57,977 nucleotides of DNA from assembly GCA_966250015.1 (NCBI GenBank), contig CBINFS010000022.1, positions 1-57,977 on the forward strand. The letters are read 5' to 3'. The position numbers and the translations under genes were made by a program. The notes under the pieces were generated by a model. That model had not been told where the DNA came from, did no database searches, and saw only the letters and a program-made list of their open reading frames with translations. Shown one piece after another: positions 25,895 through 36,686 of the stretch. The DNA comes from CBINFS01 sp966250015. GTDB lineage: Bacteria; Bacteroidota; Rhodothermia; Rhodothermales; DASSAV01. How positions within the stretch are numbered: the stretch's first letter is position 1; each line of letters starts with the position of its first letter.

Positions 25895-26007
25895 CCCAGC
25901 CCGGCGATACGCGTATGATATTCTGGCTTACGGGAGCGAAAATGTATGTGCCACTGAGATTGCGCCCCGAGCCGAAAAGGACTGGCAAATAAAACGTCCT
26001 CGACGCC

Positions 26008-26217
26008 ATGGACTACCATTCATCGGAAGATACCGATCACCTCTCCGCCATAGAGTCCGCCTGGGATCAGGTCGACAAAGCGCGTTACGGCCGTTATCCA
26101 ACCCGCTTCTACGCCGCCCTCTGTGACCTGTACGAAGCACACGGCAGCCCCTTTGGAGATCAGGAAAAAGGCCTGCAGATCTGGCTGACACACGGCCAGG
26201 CGACGACCTCAAACTGA
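26008..26217 (+). CDS. Hypothetical small acidic protein
   Basis: A 69-residue protein, MDYHSSEDTDHLSAIESAWD at the N-terminus, then a predicted helix pair with aromatic residues (ARYGRYPTRFYAALCDLYEA). No signal or membrane helix. Not recognised. It follows the nested-stem RNA candidate by 110 bp and is convergent with the cytochrome gene across 42 bp. Confidence 0.55.
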   Translation: MDYHSSEDTDHLSAIESAWDQVDKARYGRYPTRFYAALCDLYEAHGSPFGDQEKGLQIWLTHGQATTSN

Positions 26218-26259
26218 CCCTCACGTCTCCACCCGCGCGGCTTTACCGTGCACGAACCG

Positions 26260-26727
26260 TCATATCGGTTTCTGAATGCTCTCGATGTACGCCACGATTT
26301 CGCTGATCCGCTGATCTGCCTCATCAGCGGGCCAGACGTTTCCCCACACCGGCATTTCACGCGGCCCGTGCGCCTCCACGTCAATCCGTCCGTCAATCGA
26401 CTGGTAGACACGTTCGGCCGGGAATTCGCCTCCGTTGTCCCGTTTGAGCGTGGTCAGGTCCGAAGGCAGCGTGGTCAGGTTACCCACGGCATCGCCGAAC
26501 CCCTCGGCCTCCGGGTCGTGGCAGTTGGCACAGTACATCATGTATGACGCCTCCCCGTGCCGTATCGTCACCGCATCGGCTGCCGACGCCACGTCCTGCG
26601 TGCCGGCGTTGTTTTCGTCTCCCGGATTGCATCCGGCCAGGATCAGCAGGCTAAAGAAAAGCATTCCCAACAAACGTCCCCACCAACCGGACGCGTGCCA
26701 CCGTGTCCGTTGTATAGATATTGTCAT
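26260..26727 (-). CDS. Class I c-type cytochrome lipoprotein
   Basis: A 155-residue protein with a lipoprotein signal (LLGMLFFSLLILAGC, Cys33). One haem site, CANCH (66-70), and a distal Met at 125 in REMPVWG give His/Met coordination. The fold is a small class I cytochrome c. It should be a membrane-anchored periplasmic electron carrier. It lies alone, without oxidase or reductase genes in the window; the partner is unknown. Confidence 0.92.
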   Translation of the reverse strand: MTISIQRTRWHASGWWGRLLGMLFFSLLILAGCNPGDENNAGTQDVASAADAVTIRHGEASYMMYCANCHDPEAEGFGDAVGNLTTLPSDLTTLKRDNGGEFPAERVYQSIDGRIDVEAHGPREMPVWGNVWPADEADQRISEIVAYIESIQKPI

Positions 26728-27005
26728 ATGCCCCTCGTCTCGTGTGGTGAAGCTCCGGAGCGAGCTGGAAAAACAACCCTATACGACTTAATTAACGTTT
26801 CATTCGACAGCTTGCAATAGCCTGAAAAGCAATAATTCTGCACACCGAAAAGCGCTTTTCTTCGGCTCACCTTGCGCCATTCATAGGTATTTCAACGAGT
26901 TGGTCAAAAAGACCTGGATCTTTTCGAAAAAAACCGGATTTGAAGTGGCCCTTACTCAGTGATGTAGGAGACTCCGTGGGCGTGGAAAGAGATAAGGTAG
27001 CCGTG

Positions 27006-27395
27006 ATGACAACACTCGCGTCGTATCACCTCGAAAGGGCGCGAATGGCACTGCACGAAGCAGTGCGCCTCATGAGAAGCCCGGCGCGGCTCGACCCCGT
27101 AAAAATCGGCAGTGCGCTGCACGAATCCGCCAAACATGCCGGCGTGTCGAGAGGGGTGGCGCGCCTCGTCGGCGACACCAATTTCCTCTTCGCCGCAAAA
27201 AACCTGCTCGAACAGGTCGATCAATTACTGTCCGGCTTCCTGCTTGGCAAATTCCCTCCTCTTATGACGGATGGCTATGCGGCCGACCAATCGTCCGGCA
27301 ATCTGGTCGCGATACGCTGCGGACGGTGCAAATCTTACTTTTTCCCCTCGGCGGGCAAGTGCCCTACATGCGGACTGAAAAAGGTTTCCTCCTAA
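27006..27395 (+). CDS. Hypothetical protein with C-terminal zinc ribbon
   Basis: A 129-residue protein from ATG 27006; an in-frame TTG at 26940 would add 22 residues. The N-terminal two thirds is helical (YHLERARMALHEAVRLM; FLFAAKNLLEQVDQLLSGF). The C-terminus has two CxxC knuckles (CGRC and CPTC) separated by 12 residues (KSYFFPSAGKCP region), a rubredoxin-like zinc ribbon. It lies 117 bp upstream of the large PAS kinase on the same strand and could be part of its regulation. No family recognised. Confidence 0.65.
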   Translation: MTTLASYHLERARMALHEAVRLMRSPARLDPVKIGSALHESAKHAGVSRGVARLVGDTNFLFAAKNLLEQVDQLLSGFLLGKFPPLMTDGYAADQSSGNLVAIRCGRCKSYFFPSAGKCPTCGLKKVSS

Positions 27396-27530
27396 AAAAA
27401 CTGCACAATACCGTACCGGTGTGCCGGTTTTCAACATGCCTGGCCCTGTAATATTTAAGCCGGACGGATTATTATTTACACAAAAGACTCTGAAACGCAA
27501 TACAGGCTACGAGTGCTTTCGTTTTCAGGC

Positions 27531-30479
<2,949 letters not shown>

Positions 30480-30606
30480 AAAAAGCCCTAAAATACAGGA
30501 ACAACCGGCCAATCCATTTAGCGTGCTGGATTTGTTCCGCAGCGGGTGTCCGTTGCGCGCTTGCGTGTTTCGCTTCCGCTTCATCCCATTTAATTCGAGC
30601 GCCGAT

Positions 30607-32271
30607 ATGCCGAGAATTCGCCCAGCCGTCTTTACGCTTCTCTTCCTCTTCTTTACGGGTTGCGCGTCTACGGGCGGCCTTACGACAGGAGACGACGCCC
30701 CGGCCGTCGCGCTTCCGGAAGTCGTCGTCACGCCCGAAGCGGCGCCCGACCAGTGGCACCACCTCGATCCCGAAGAGAGCCCGTTCTACGGCGTGGGCAC
30801 AGAACGCGCCTACCGCGAGATCCTCGCCAACAAGAAACCCGCTAAGAAGGTCGTCGTGGCCGTGATCGACTCCGGCGTCGACACCGAACACGAAGACCTC
30901 GACGACGTGATCTGGGTCAACGAGGACGAGATCCCCGACAACGGCATCGACGACGACAACAACGGCTACGTCGACGACGTCCACGGCTGGAACTTCATCG
31001 GCGGGCCTGACGGCCGGCACGTCGGCTACGACACGTACGAGGTCACGCGCGAGCTCGTGCGCCTCCAACCGATTTACGGCAGGGTCGACCCCGACACGCT
31101 CTCCGCTGACGCAAAAGAGGAGTACGCCTACTACCAGAAGGTCCGAAACGCCTATCAGGAAAAGATCAAGGAGATGCAGCAGTACTACATGAATGCGAGC
31201 ATCGCCAGCGGAGCACTCACGAAGGCCGACAGCATCCTGGCCGCCCACTTCGGCACGGACGACTTCACCCCCGAGCAGGTCCGGACCATCAACGCCGCCG
31301 ATGAAGAAGTCGACAAGGCGCGCATGATCTACCTCTACTTCTCCGAGTTTGGCCTCGACGCCGAAAGCCTCGAACGGGAGACCAAAAACCTCGAAGGCAG
31401 CCTGCGCTACGGCCTCAACCCCGAGTACAACCCCCGCAACATCGTTGGCGACAACTACGACGACCCGAATGAGATCGGGTACGGCAACAATGACGTCCGC
31501 GGCCCCGAGCCGTACCACGGTACGCACGTCGCCGGCATCATCGCCGCCGAACGCAACAACGGCGTCGGCATCGACGGAATTGCCGCCAACATCGAGATCA
31601 TGGTCCTCCGCGCCGTCCCGAACGGCGACGAGCGCGACAAGGACATCGCCAACGCGATCCGCTATGCCGTCGACAACGGCGCCGACATCATCAACATGAG
31701 CTTCGGTAAGGACTTCTCGCCGATGAAGAAAGTGGTGGACGACGCCGTCCGTTATGCAGCAGCGCACGACGTGCTGCTGGTCCACGCGGCCGGTAACGAC
31801 GGCGCGAACCTCGACAGCACCAACTCCTACCCGACCCGAACCTTCCTCGACGGCGGGCAGGCGCCTAACTGGATCGAGGTCGGCGCCTCGTCCTGGAAAG
31901 GCGGGGGCGAGTTGGTTGCATCCTTTAGCAACTACGGATCGAACACCGTAGACCTCTTCGCCCCCGGCGTCCGAATGTACTCAGCCATCCCGCACCAGAA
32001 GTACGACCATGCCGACGGCACGAGCGCAGCCGCGCCGGTCGTCTCGGGCGTGGCCGCCCTGATCATGGCGTATTATCCCGACCTCACCGCCGGCCAGGTC
32101 CGCGACATCCTGCTCCAATCGGCGACCCCCGTCCACGGCAGGGTCATTTTGGTCCCGGGCTCGGACGGCCGAACGGCCGACTTTGCCACCCTCTCTACGA
32201 CCGGCGGCATCGTAAACGCCTACAACGCGCTGCTCCTCGCCGAGCAGGTGTCAAGCGGGCGTGCGGAATAA
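30607..32271 (+). CDS. S8 subtilisin-like peptidase, lipoprotein
   Basis: A 554-residue protein with lipoprotein signal (RPAVFTLLFLFFTGC). The catalytic triad is D88 (VAVIDSGVD), H307 (YHGTHVAGI) and S473 (DGTSAAAPVVSGVAAL). The D-to-H distance of ~219 residues is far above the usual ~35. The insertion holds an acidic calcium-loop-like part (DDDNNGYVDDVHGWNF) and a helical charged stretch near 150-240. Similar inserts are common in Bacteroidota subtilases. It would act in the periplasm or at the outer membrane, with unknown substrates. It follows the PAS kinase by 127 bp, on the same strand. Confidence 0.93.
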   Translation: MPRIRPAVFTLLFLFFTGCASTGGLTTGDDAPAVALPEVVVTPEAAPDQWHHLDPEESPFYGVGTERAYREILANKKPAKKVVVAVIDSGVDTEHEDLDDVIWVNEDEIPDNGIDDDNNGYVDDVHGWNFIGGPDGRHVGYDTYEVTRELVRLQPIYGRVDPDTLSADAKEEYAYYQKVRNAYQEKIKEMQQYYMNASIASGALTKADSILAAHFGTDDFTPEQVRTINAADEEVDKARMIYLYFSEFGLDAESLERETKNLEGSLRYGLNPEYNPRNIVGDNYDDPNEIGYGNNDVRGPEPYHGTHVAGIIAAERNNGVGIDGIAANIEIMVLRAVPNGDERDKDIANAIRYAVDNGADIINMSFGKDFSPMKKVVDDAVRYAAAHDVLLVHAAGNDGANLDSTNSYPTRTFLDGGQAPNWIEVGASSWKGGGELVASFSNYGSNTVDLFAPGVRMYSAIPHQKYDHADGTSAAAPVVSGVAALIMAYYPDLTAGQVRDILLQSATPVHGRVILVPGSDGRTADFATLSTTGGIVNAYNALLLAEQVSSGRAE

Positions 32272-32351
32272 ATCAAAGATGATTTGCGGAGACTGATTAT
32301 CTTATACGGGTCCGGCGGTCCATCCACACCCTGCACGATCAACTCCACCCC

Positions 32352-33563
32352 ATGCCCGCTCAACAGAAGAAGGTTCAGAAGGACCGGTTCGTTTATAAGC
32401 CGGTACTCGACGCGCTGATTTTCTGCCTCGCCATCCTCGGCACGCTCGTCGTCATCCACCTCTGGATCCAGGATTCGCGAGGGTTCGACCAGGGGTGTTG
32501 GGGCTTCAACCCGCCCGCTTCCGGCGAAGAGCAGACGTTCGACTGTGAGGCAGTCGTAGGAAGCCCGGGTGGAAAAATCCTCGGCATCCCGAATACCCTC
32601 TTCGGCTTGCTGTTCTACCTGTCGGTGGCCGCCAGCGGCGTCGCGCTCCTCTACACGCGGTTCCGGACTACGGCTCGCCTGAAAGCAGGCCGGGCGGTCC
32701 TCATCGGCGTCGCGTTCCTGTACGCCCTCTACCTGGGAGCGTACCAGCACTTCGTGCTGCACGAGTACTGCGCGCTCTGCCTTACCTCTGCTGCCATCGT
32801 CCTCCTGATGGCTGTCATCACGGCCGTCGACCTCGCCAGGCCAGTACCCATAACCCGTTCCTCAAGAAGTAACCAGCCAACCGAAACCTCGATGACACGT
32901 TTGTACACCATCCTGCCCATCGTGGCCATGCTCCTTGCCGGAGCCGACTTTTTGTACTTCAACGCCCTCGGCCGCCCCGTGCAGGCACAGAGCGCCACCA
33001 CCCTTGCCGACGAGGAGTGCTACTACGACGCCGAAGCGCAGCCCTTCGAGGATTACGCTTCCCTTATCAAACCGTCGGACCCCGTGAAGGGCAACCCGGA
33101 CGCCAAGGTCGTCGTCATCGAGTTCTTCGATCCCAACTGTCCCCACTGCGCCACCCTTTCGCCGATCATGAGCCAGGTGATCGAGCAGCATGAGGACGAC
33201 GCCTTCTTCGTCTTCAAGCCATTCCCGATCTGGCAGTTCTCGGTCGATCAGGTCCAGGCGCTCTATGCAGCCAACGAAGCGGGCAAATTCTTCGAGATGA
33301 TGGAAGCCCAGTTCAAGGCGCAGAAACGGGGAGGCCTGTCCACAGTCGAAATCAAGGCGATTTTTGACGAGATCGGCCTCACGGGTGAGGAAATGATCGA
33401 GCGGATCGCGTCCGGCCGGTACCAGACGGCCGTGCAGGACGATTACATCCGGATCCGGAATGCCGGCGTGAGCCGCTTCCCCACAGTCTGGATCAACGGC
33501 CGGCGTGTCGGCGTGCGGAGCGCGGAATGTATTGGCCGCCTGATCGAAGAGGCCGGCGCCTGA
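32352..33563 (+). CDS. VKOR-DsbA fusion (disulfide bond formation)
   Basis: A 403-residue fusion. Residues 1-165 are a vitamin K epoxide reductase domain with four membrane helices, the loop pair C49 and C65, a Ser at 71, and the redox CALC (140-143). A fifth hydrophobic helix (LPIVAMLLAGADFLYF) leads to a periplasmic thioredoxin-fold domain with C263-PH-C266 and the cis-Pro loop FPTVWING. Natural VKOR-thioredoxin fusions re-oxidise a Dsb-type domain and pass electrons to quinones, so the protein should introduce disulfides into exported proteins. A Met at 181 (nt 32892) precedes the fifth helix and could also start a separate Dsb domain. Confidence 0.92.
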   Translation: MPAQQKKVQKDRFVYKPVLDALIFCLAILGTLVVIHLWIQDSRGFDQGCWGFNPPASGEEQTFDCEAVVGSPGGKILGIPNTLFGLLFYLSVAASGVALLYTRFRTTARLKAGRAVLIGVAFLYALYLGAYQHFVLHEYCALCLTSAAIVLLMAVITAVDLARPVPITRSSRSNQPTETSMTRLYTILPIVAMLLAGADFLYFNALGRPVQAQSATTLADEECYYDAEAQPFEDYASLIKPSDPVKGNPDAKVVVIEFFDPNCPHCATLSPIMSQVIEQHEDDAFFVFKPFPIWQFSVDQVQALYAANEAGKFFEMMEAQFKAQKRGGLSTVEIKAIFDEIGLTGEEMIERIASGRYQTAVQDDYIRIRNAGVSRFPTVWINGRRVGVRSAECIGRLIEEAGA

Positions 33564-33820
33564 TCACCACCGAAGGTTGAGCCTTCCGCCCGCAACAAAC
33601 TGACGCAATCCAGTTTTCCGGTGTGGATAGTCCGTCTGGCGCACGGCCGGTGCGCCGACCGTCGATGCTTTCGGATGCCTTTTTCCGACCGGGAGCACCG
33701 TATCGCAAGTCCGTTCGTACACGGTGTTATGAGCCGTTCAGCGTCGAATAATCCACGTACCGGAGTGTAACATTGCATGGTTTAGCGTAGTTGACGTAAA
33801 GCGCCTCTTACTCCCTTTCA

Positions 33821-34000
33821 ATGGAAAAAGAAATTCGAAACTTCATCATTCGTCGAACGGTGGAGGGTAGTTTAGCCGATCAACCGGCCTATCAGGAGCT
33901 CAAGGCCGAAGGCTGGTCGCTAAAAGACGTTTTCATCGAGCGTGATGAAAAGGGAGACGTGTTTTACGTCACGATGGAAAGAACCCAGAACTCAACCTGA
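33821..34000 (+). CDS. Hypothetical 59-residue protein
   Basis: ATG 33821 to TGA 34000. The sequence is coherent alpha/beta: MEKEIRNFIIRRTVEGSLAD, then YQELKAEGWSLKDVFIERDE and a strand with VFYVTMERT. Codon use is like neighbours and charge is balanced, which is unlike random read-through. It may belong to a small family of beta-alpha-beta proteins; I do not recognise it. It lies between the VKOR fusion and the SpoIIAA-like gene, on the same strand. Confidence 0.5.
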   Translation: MEKEIRNFIIRRTVEGSLADQPAYQELKAEGWSLKDVFIERDEKGDVFYVTMERTQNST

Positions 34001-34088
34001 TGCCTTTCGCTCCATCTTAAATACTCATACGTGAGGTAAAGACTGGTACCCGCCGTCCGATACTGCGTGGGACGATCGGGATAACCTC

Positions 34089-34475
34089 ATGTACGAGATT
34101 AAACGAACAGGCTACGGGTACTTGCTGGTCTTCGAAGGAGGCCTGACCGCCGAAGAAGTACGTGCTTGGCGCGATGCGTGCGCTTCCGCCGTCCGGACCG
34201 CTTCCGGACCGTTTGGCACGCTCGTCGATGCCCGCACGCTGCCAGCCTTTCCCAAACAGATCCTGCAAGGCATCGTCGAAGGGCAAAAAATAATGCTGAA
34301 AGCCGGGCTCGAACGCTCGGCCGTCATCCTGCGCGACTTCGACACCGCCGAGCTCTTCCAGACCGCCGCACGAAAAAGCGGCCTGGCCGAGCGCGAGCGC
34401 ATACTTCACGCCACCCGCGTCTTCAACTGGGACGTCGCTGCCGTCCGATGGATCGAAGAAGGGATCGAGCCATGA
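34089..34475 (+). CDS. STAS/SpoIIAA-like domain protein
   Basis: A 128-residue protein with the fold pattern of SpoIIAA-like domains: an N-terminal strand YEIKRTGYGYLLVFEGGL, a helix EEVRAWRDACASAV, the strand GTLVDARTLPAF, a second helix (KQILQGIVEGQKIML), AVILRDFDTAEL and a terminal strand-helix RVFNWDVAAVRWIEEG. There is no phosphorylatable Ser/Thr of an anti-anti-sigma motif, so regulation by a kinase is doubtful. Function unknown; the family is found in several phyla as a small ligand- or protein-binding module. Confidence 0.75.
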   Translation: MYEIKRTGYGYLLVFEGGLTAEEVRAWRDACASAVRTASGPFGTLVDARTLPAFPKQILQGIVEGQKIMLKAGLERSAVILRDFDTAELFQTAARKSGLAERERILHATRVFNWDVAAVRWIEEGIEP

Positions 34476-34540
34476 CCACTGCTTCTCTCTCGTCTTTCCC
34501 CTAGCTTGCTTTCGCCTTTGCCCGAACGGGAACCTGATTG

Positions 34541-34568
34541 ATACACCGGTGTATAATTCATATATGAA
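34541..34568. promoter_or_regulatory. Paired operators at marR start
   Basis: Two palindromes lie together: atacaccggtgtat (34541-34554) and ttcatatatgaa (34557-34568), the latter covering the ATG. The 18-mer aattcatatatgaacaat (34555-34572) recurs exactly, in reverse orientation, upstream of the doxX gene. This points to autoregulation plus coordinate control by the MarR protein. Confidence 0.8.
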
Positions 34569-35004
34569 CAATCGAGAATCTCATACCCCGGTTTCGGAGC
34601 CCACAGCAGACGTGATGCTTTCGCTGATCCATGCGGCGCATCTGCTGGAGAGCCGGATCGAGGACGCGCTCGGCACGGTGGGCCTCTCGATGGCCAAGTT
34701 CGGCGTGCTCGAGCTCCTCGCAAAGGCGGACGAGCCGATGCCGCTCGGCGAGCTCGCCGCCGGCAAGGCGTGCGTGCGGTCCAACATGACCCAGCTCGTC
34801 GATCGCCTCGAAGCAGAAGATCTCGTTCGCCGCATCGACGACCCGGCAGACCGGCGTATCAAGCGGGTCCAGCTCACTCCGACGGGAATCGAACGGTATC
34901 AGGCAGGCGTCAAAAAGATGGAGGAAGTCCATGCCCGGTTTGCTGCGGCCCTTCCCGAGGACCAGCGCCACACCCTTTCGCGGGTGCTGGCATCCCTGAA
35001 ATGA
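34564..35004 (+). CDS. MarR-family transcriptional regulator
   Basis: A 146-residue winged-helix regulator. The recognition helix region GKACVRSNMTQLVDRLEAED and the wing with DPADRRIKRVQLTPTGIERY are typical of MarR. The dimerisation helices lie at both ends (SLIHAAHLLESRIED; HTLSRVLASLK). It would repress target genes until a phenolic, oxidant or similar ligand binds. The ATG sits inside a 12-bp palindrome that recurs before the doxX gene, so that gene is a likely target. The start could lie slightly downstream if transcription begins near the palindrome. Confidence 0.93.
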   Translation: MNNRESHTPVSEPTADVMLSLIHAAHLLESRIEDALGTVGLSMAKFGVLELLAKADEPMPLGELAAGKACVRSNMTQLVDRLEAEDLVRRIDDPADRRIKRVQLTPTGIERYQAGVKKMEEVHARFAAALPEDQRHTLSRVLASLK

Positions 35005-35026
35005 AGGCACATTTTTATTTGTCTTT

Positions 35027-35044
35027 ATTGTTCATATATGAATT
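35027..35044. promoter_or_regulatory. MarR-type operator upstream of doxX
   Basis: The 18 bases attgttcatatatgaatt are the exact reverse complement of 34555-34572 at the marR start. The core ttcatatatgaa is a perfect palindrome. It lies ~70 bp before the DoxX start, within the spacer between the two genes, so a promoter for doxX should be nearby. Confidence 0.8.
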
Positions 35045-35111
35045 GTTCATAGATTAACAACACTAATTCGTAACACCTTTCAGTTGATCATTCAGTACAG
35101 GAGGTAACGTT

Positions 35112-35549
35112 ATGAACCAGACACTCACGTCAGCCGCAACGAACCTGACCAACCTCGGCTCTCTCACGCCCTACGTGCAGGCAGTCCTCCGGATCGGCGC
35201 AGGCCTCTTGTTCATTCCGCACGGCGCCCAGAAGTTGTTCGGTGTGATGGGCGGCGCTGGCGGGTCTGGCGCAACGGTCGAGCTGTTCTCGCAGCTGGGT
35301 CTCGCCGGTGTGCTCGAGTTCTTCGGCGGGATGCTCATCGTGATGGGCCTGTTCACGCGGCCGGTTGCCTTCGTGCTTACCCTGCTTATGATCGCGGCAT
35401 ACATCATCGGCCACGCACCGCAAGGTACGATCCCGGTGCTGAACGGAGGCGAGCTCGCCCTGCTCTTTGCGCTGATCTTCGCCTACTTCACCGTCGCCGG
35501 CCCCGGTCACTGGAGCATGGACCGCCGCCTCTTCCCGCGCATCAGCTGA
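35112..35549 (+). CDS. DoxX-family membrane protein
   Basis: A 145-residue protein with four membrane helices. The family signature is intact: LRIGAGLLFIPHGAQKLFGV, LGLAGVLEFFGGMLIVMGLF, and the NGGELALLFALIFAYFTVAG segment ending GPGHWSMDRRL. A strong Shine-Dalgarno (aggaggt, 7 bases upstream) is unusual in this genome and implies high translation. DoxX-like proteins are often induced by MarR-type repressors sensing quinones, thiol stress or electrophiles. Here it follows its MarR neighbour and shares its operator. The enzymatic role is unknown. Confidence 0.93.
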   Translation: MNQTLTSAATNLTNLGSLTPYVQAVLRIGAGLLFIPHGAQKLFGVMGGAGGSGATVELFSQLGLAGVLEFFGGMLIVMGLFTRPVAFVLTLLMIAAYIIGHAPQGTIPVLNGGELALLFALIFAYFTVAGPGHWSMDRRLFPRIS

Positions 35550-35661
35550 GCGGTTGGTCTACCGTCCGCAGGTGGACGCGGATTTGCGCAGGTGGTGATT
35601 TGAGAGGGATGAGAGATTACTCCCGATGGCAGGACGATTAGTAATACTTAATACCTATAAA

Positions 35662-35880
35662 AACACGTCATCCCGGCCTCCGAGCCGGGATCCAGGTAAG
35701 CGCGCGATCTGCCTCTACCGCTTGCCTTCTATACACCTTTTCCGGATCTCCGCCTTCGCGGAGATGACGTAATTGTTTAGAGTATTTGGTTGCACGAGTC
35801 GTCCCCTGCTCGATCAACGCCCCAAAAAACATCCCCCAACATCTGCGTCCATCTGCGGACTGTTGTTCGGCCCTCTTCAC
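35662..35880 (+). repeat. Composite intergenic repeat, copy 5
   Basis: Module A is present inverted (35666-35700, cgtcatcccggcctccgagc). Module C is at 35741-35770. Module D is at about 35820-35876 with catctgcggactgttgttc. Module B is missing. The copy fills the convergent spacer between doxX and the SLATT-like gene, which explains the lack of genes in 35550-35897. Confidence 0.75.
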
Positions 35881-35897
35881 GTGAGAAAACCCCTCGC

Positions 35898-36494
35898 CTA
35901 CGCCTCGTCCAGCTCCACGGGCTCCTCTACCGGCTCTACGGCTGCGAGTATTTCTGTGCTCCTCGGCTTACGATCGACGAGGCGGTGGACGTGGACGTCG
36001 AAGAAGTGGGCGAACCAGCGTTGATACCACTTGACCTCGATCAGGTCCGACGTCCCGGCGCCGTAGGCCTGGAGGAGCTCGTTGAAGACCATCGCGTCGA
36101 GCACCTGCTTGACGGGCGGCTCGTCGGCCTGGATGTCGAGCCGTTCGGCTTCCCAGCGCGTCAGGTCGAAGGCGTTGGGGTGAAGCTTGTTGATGATGAG
36201 CTTTTCGAGGGCGATGTGCCGCCGCGCGAGGTCCTGATGCATGCGCGCTTTACTGACCGTTCCGATGACGAGGTCCAGCACCGACACCAGCGTCACGAGG
36301 CCGGCGACGCCTGCCGCCACGTACGGCCCAACGTTCGCCATCACGGCAATGGTGGTGGCTGTGGCAAATATGACGCAGGCCGCCGTAGAGAGGCTGTGGA
36401 GACGCTCGTAAAAAAGCCGCCTGGCGTTATGATACCGAATCGACTTGCGTATGATGAATAGCAGTTGTTGACGGTGCTTTACGTCGTCTCGCAT
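35898..36494 (-). CDS. SLATT-like two-helix membrane protein
   Basis: A 198-residue protein. The N-terminal helix (RDDVKHRQQLLFIIRKSIRY, HNARRLFYERLH) precedes two membrane spans (AACVIFATATTIAVM; AAGVAGLVTLVSVLDLVIG). The cytosolic tail has LARRHIALEKLII and ERLDIQADEPPVKQVLDAM. This arrangement matches the SLATT superfamily, predicted membrane effectors of nucleotide-second-messenger defence systems. Those normally sit beside SMODS cyclases or SLOG proteins; none is adjacent here. The family name is from pattern recall and not a search. An orphan effector or a general membrane protein are both possible. Confidence 0.65.
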   Translation of the reverse strand: MRDDVKHRQQLLFIIRKSIRYHNARRLFYERLHSLSTAACVIFATATTIAVMANVGPYVAAGVAGLVTLVSVLDLVIGTVSKARMHQDLARRHIALEKLIINKLHPNAFDLTRWEAERLDIQADEPPVKQVLDAMVFNELLQAYGAGTSDLIEVKWYQRWFAHFFDVHVHRLVDRKPRSTEILAAVEPVEEPVELDEA

Positions 36495-36686
36495 CGATAG
36501 TCCACCTCTCCAAAGAATCGGGTTCGACTTGAACTGGCAGCCCGGTTCCCACCTCCAACGGGTCCCTTTACATGGATTTCAAGCTAAAAGATCGATTCGA
36601 TAGTTGCAATGTGAGAGGGAATAAATAGATAGGCGTTGAAGATGATATTTTTACCGTGTTCGGGTTCGGTTCTTTCATGAAGCAGT

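Noticed and set aside
36510..36560. tRNA-like string (ggttcgacttgaactgg and cccggttccc)
   Set aside because: No cloverleaf can be drawn with an acceptor stem and anticodon arm.
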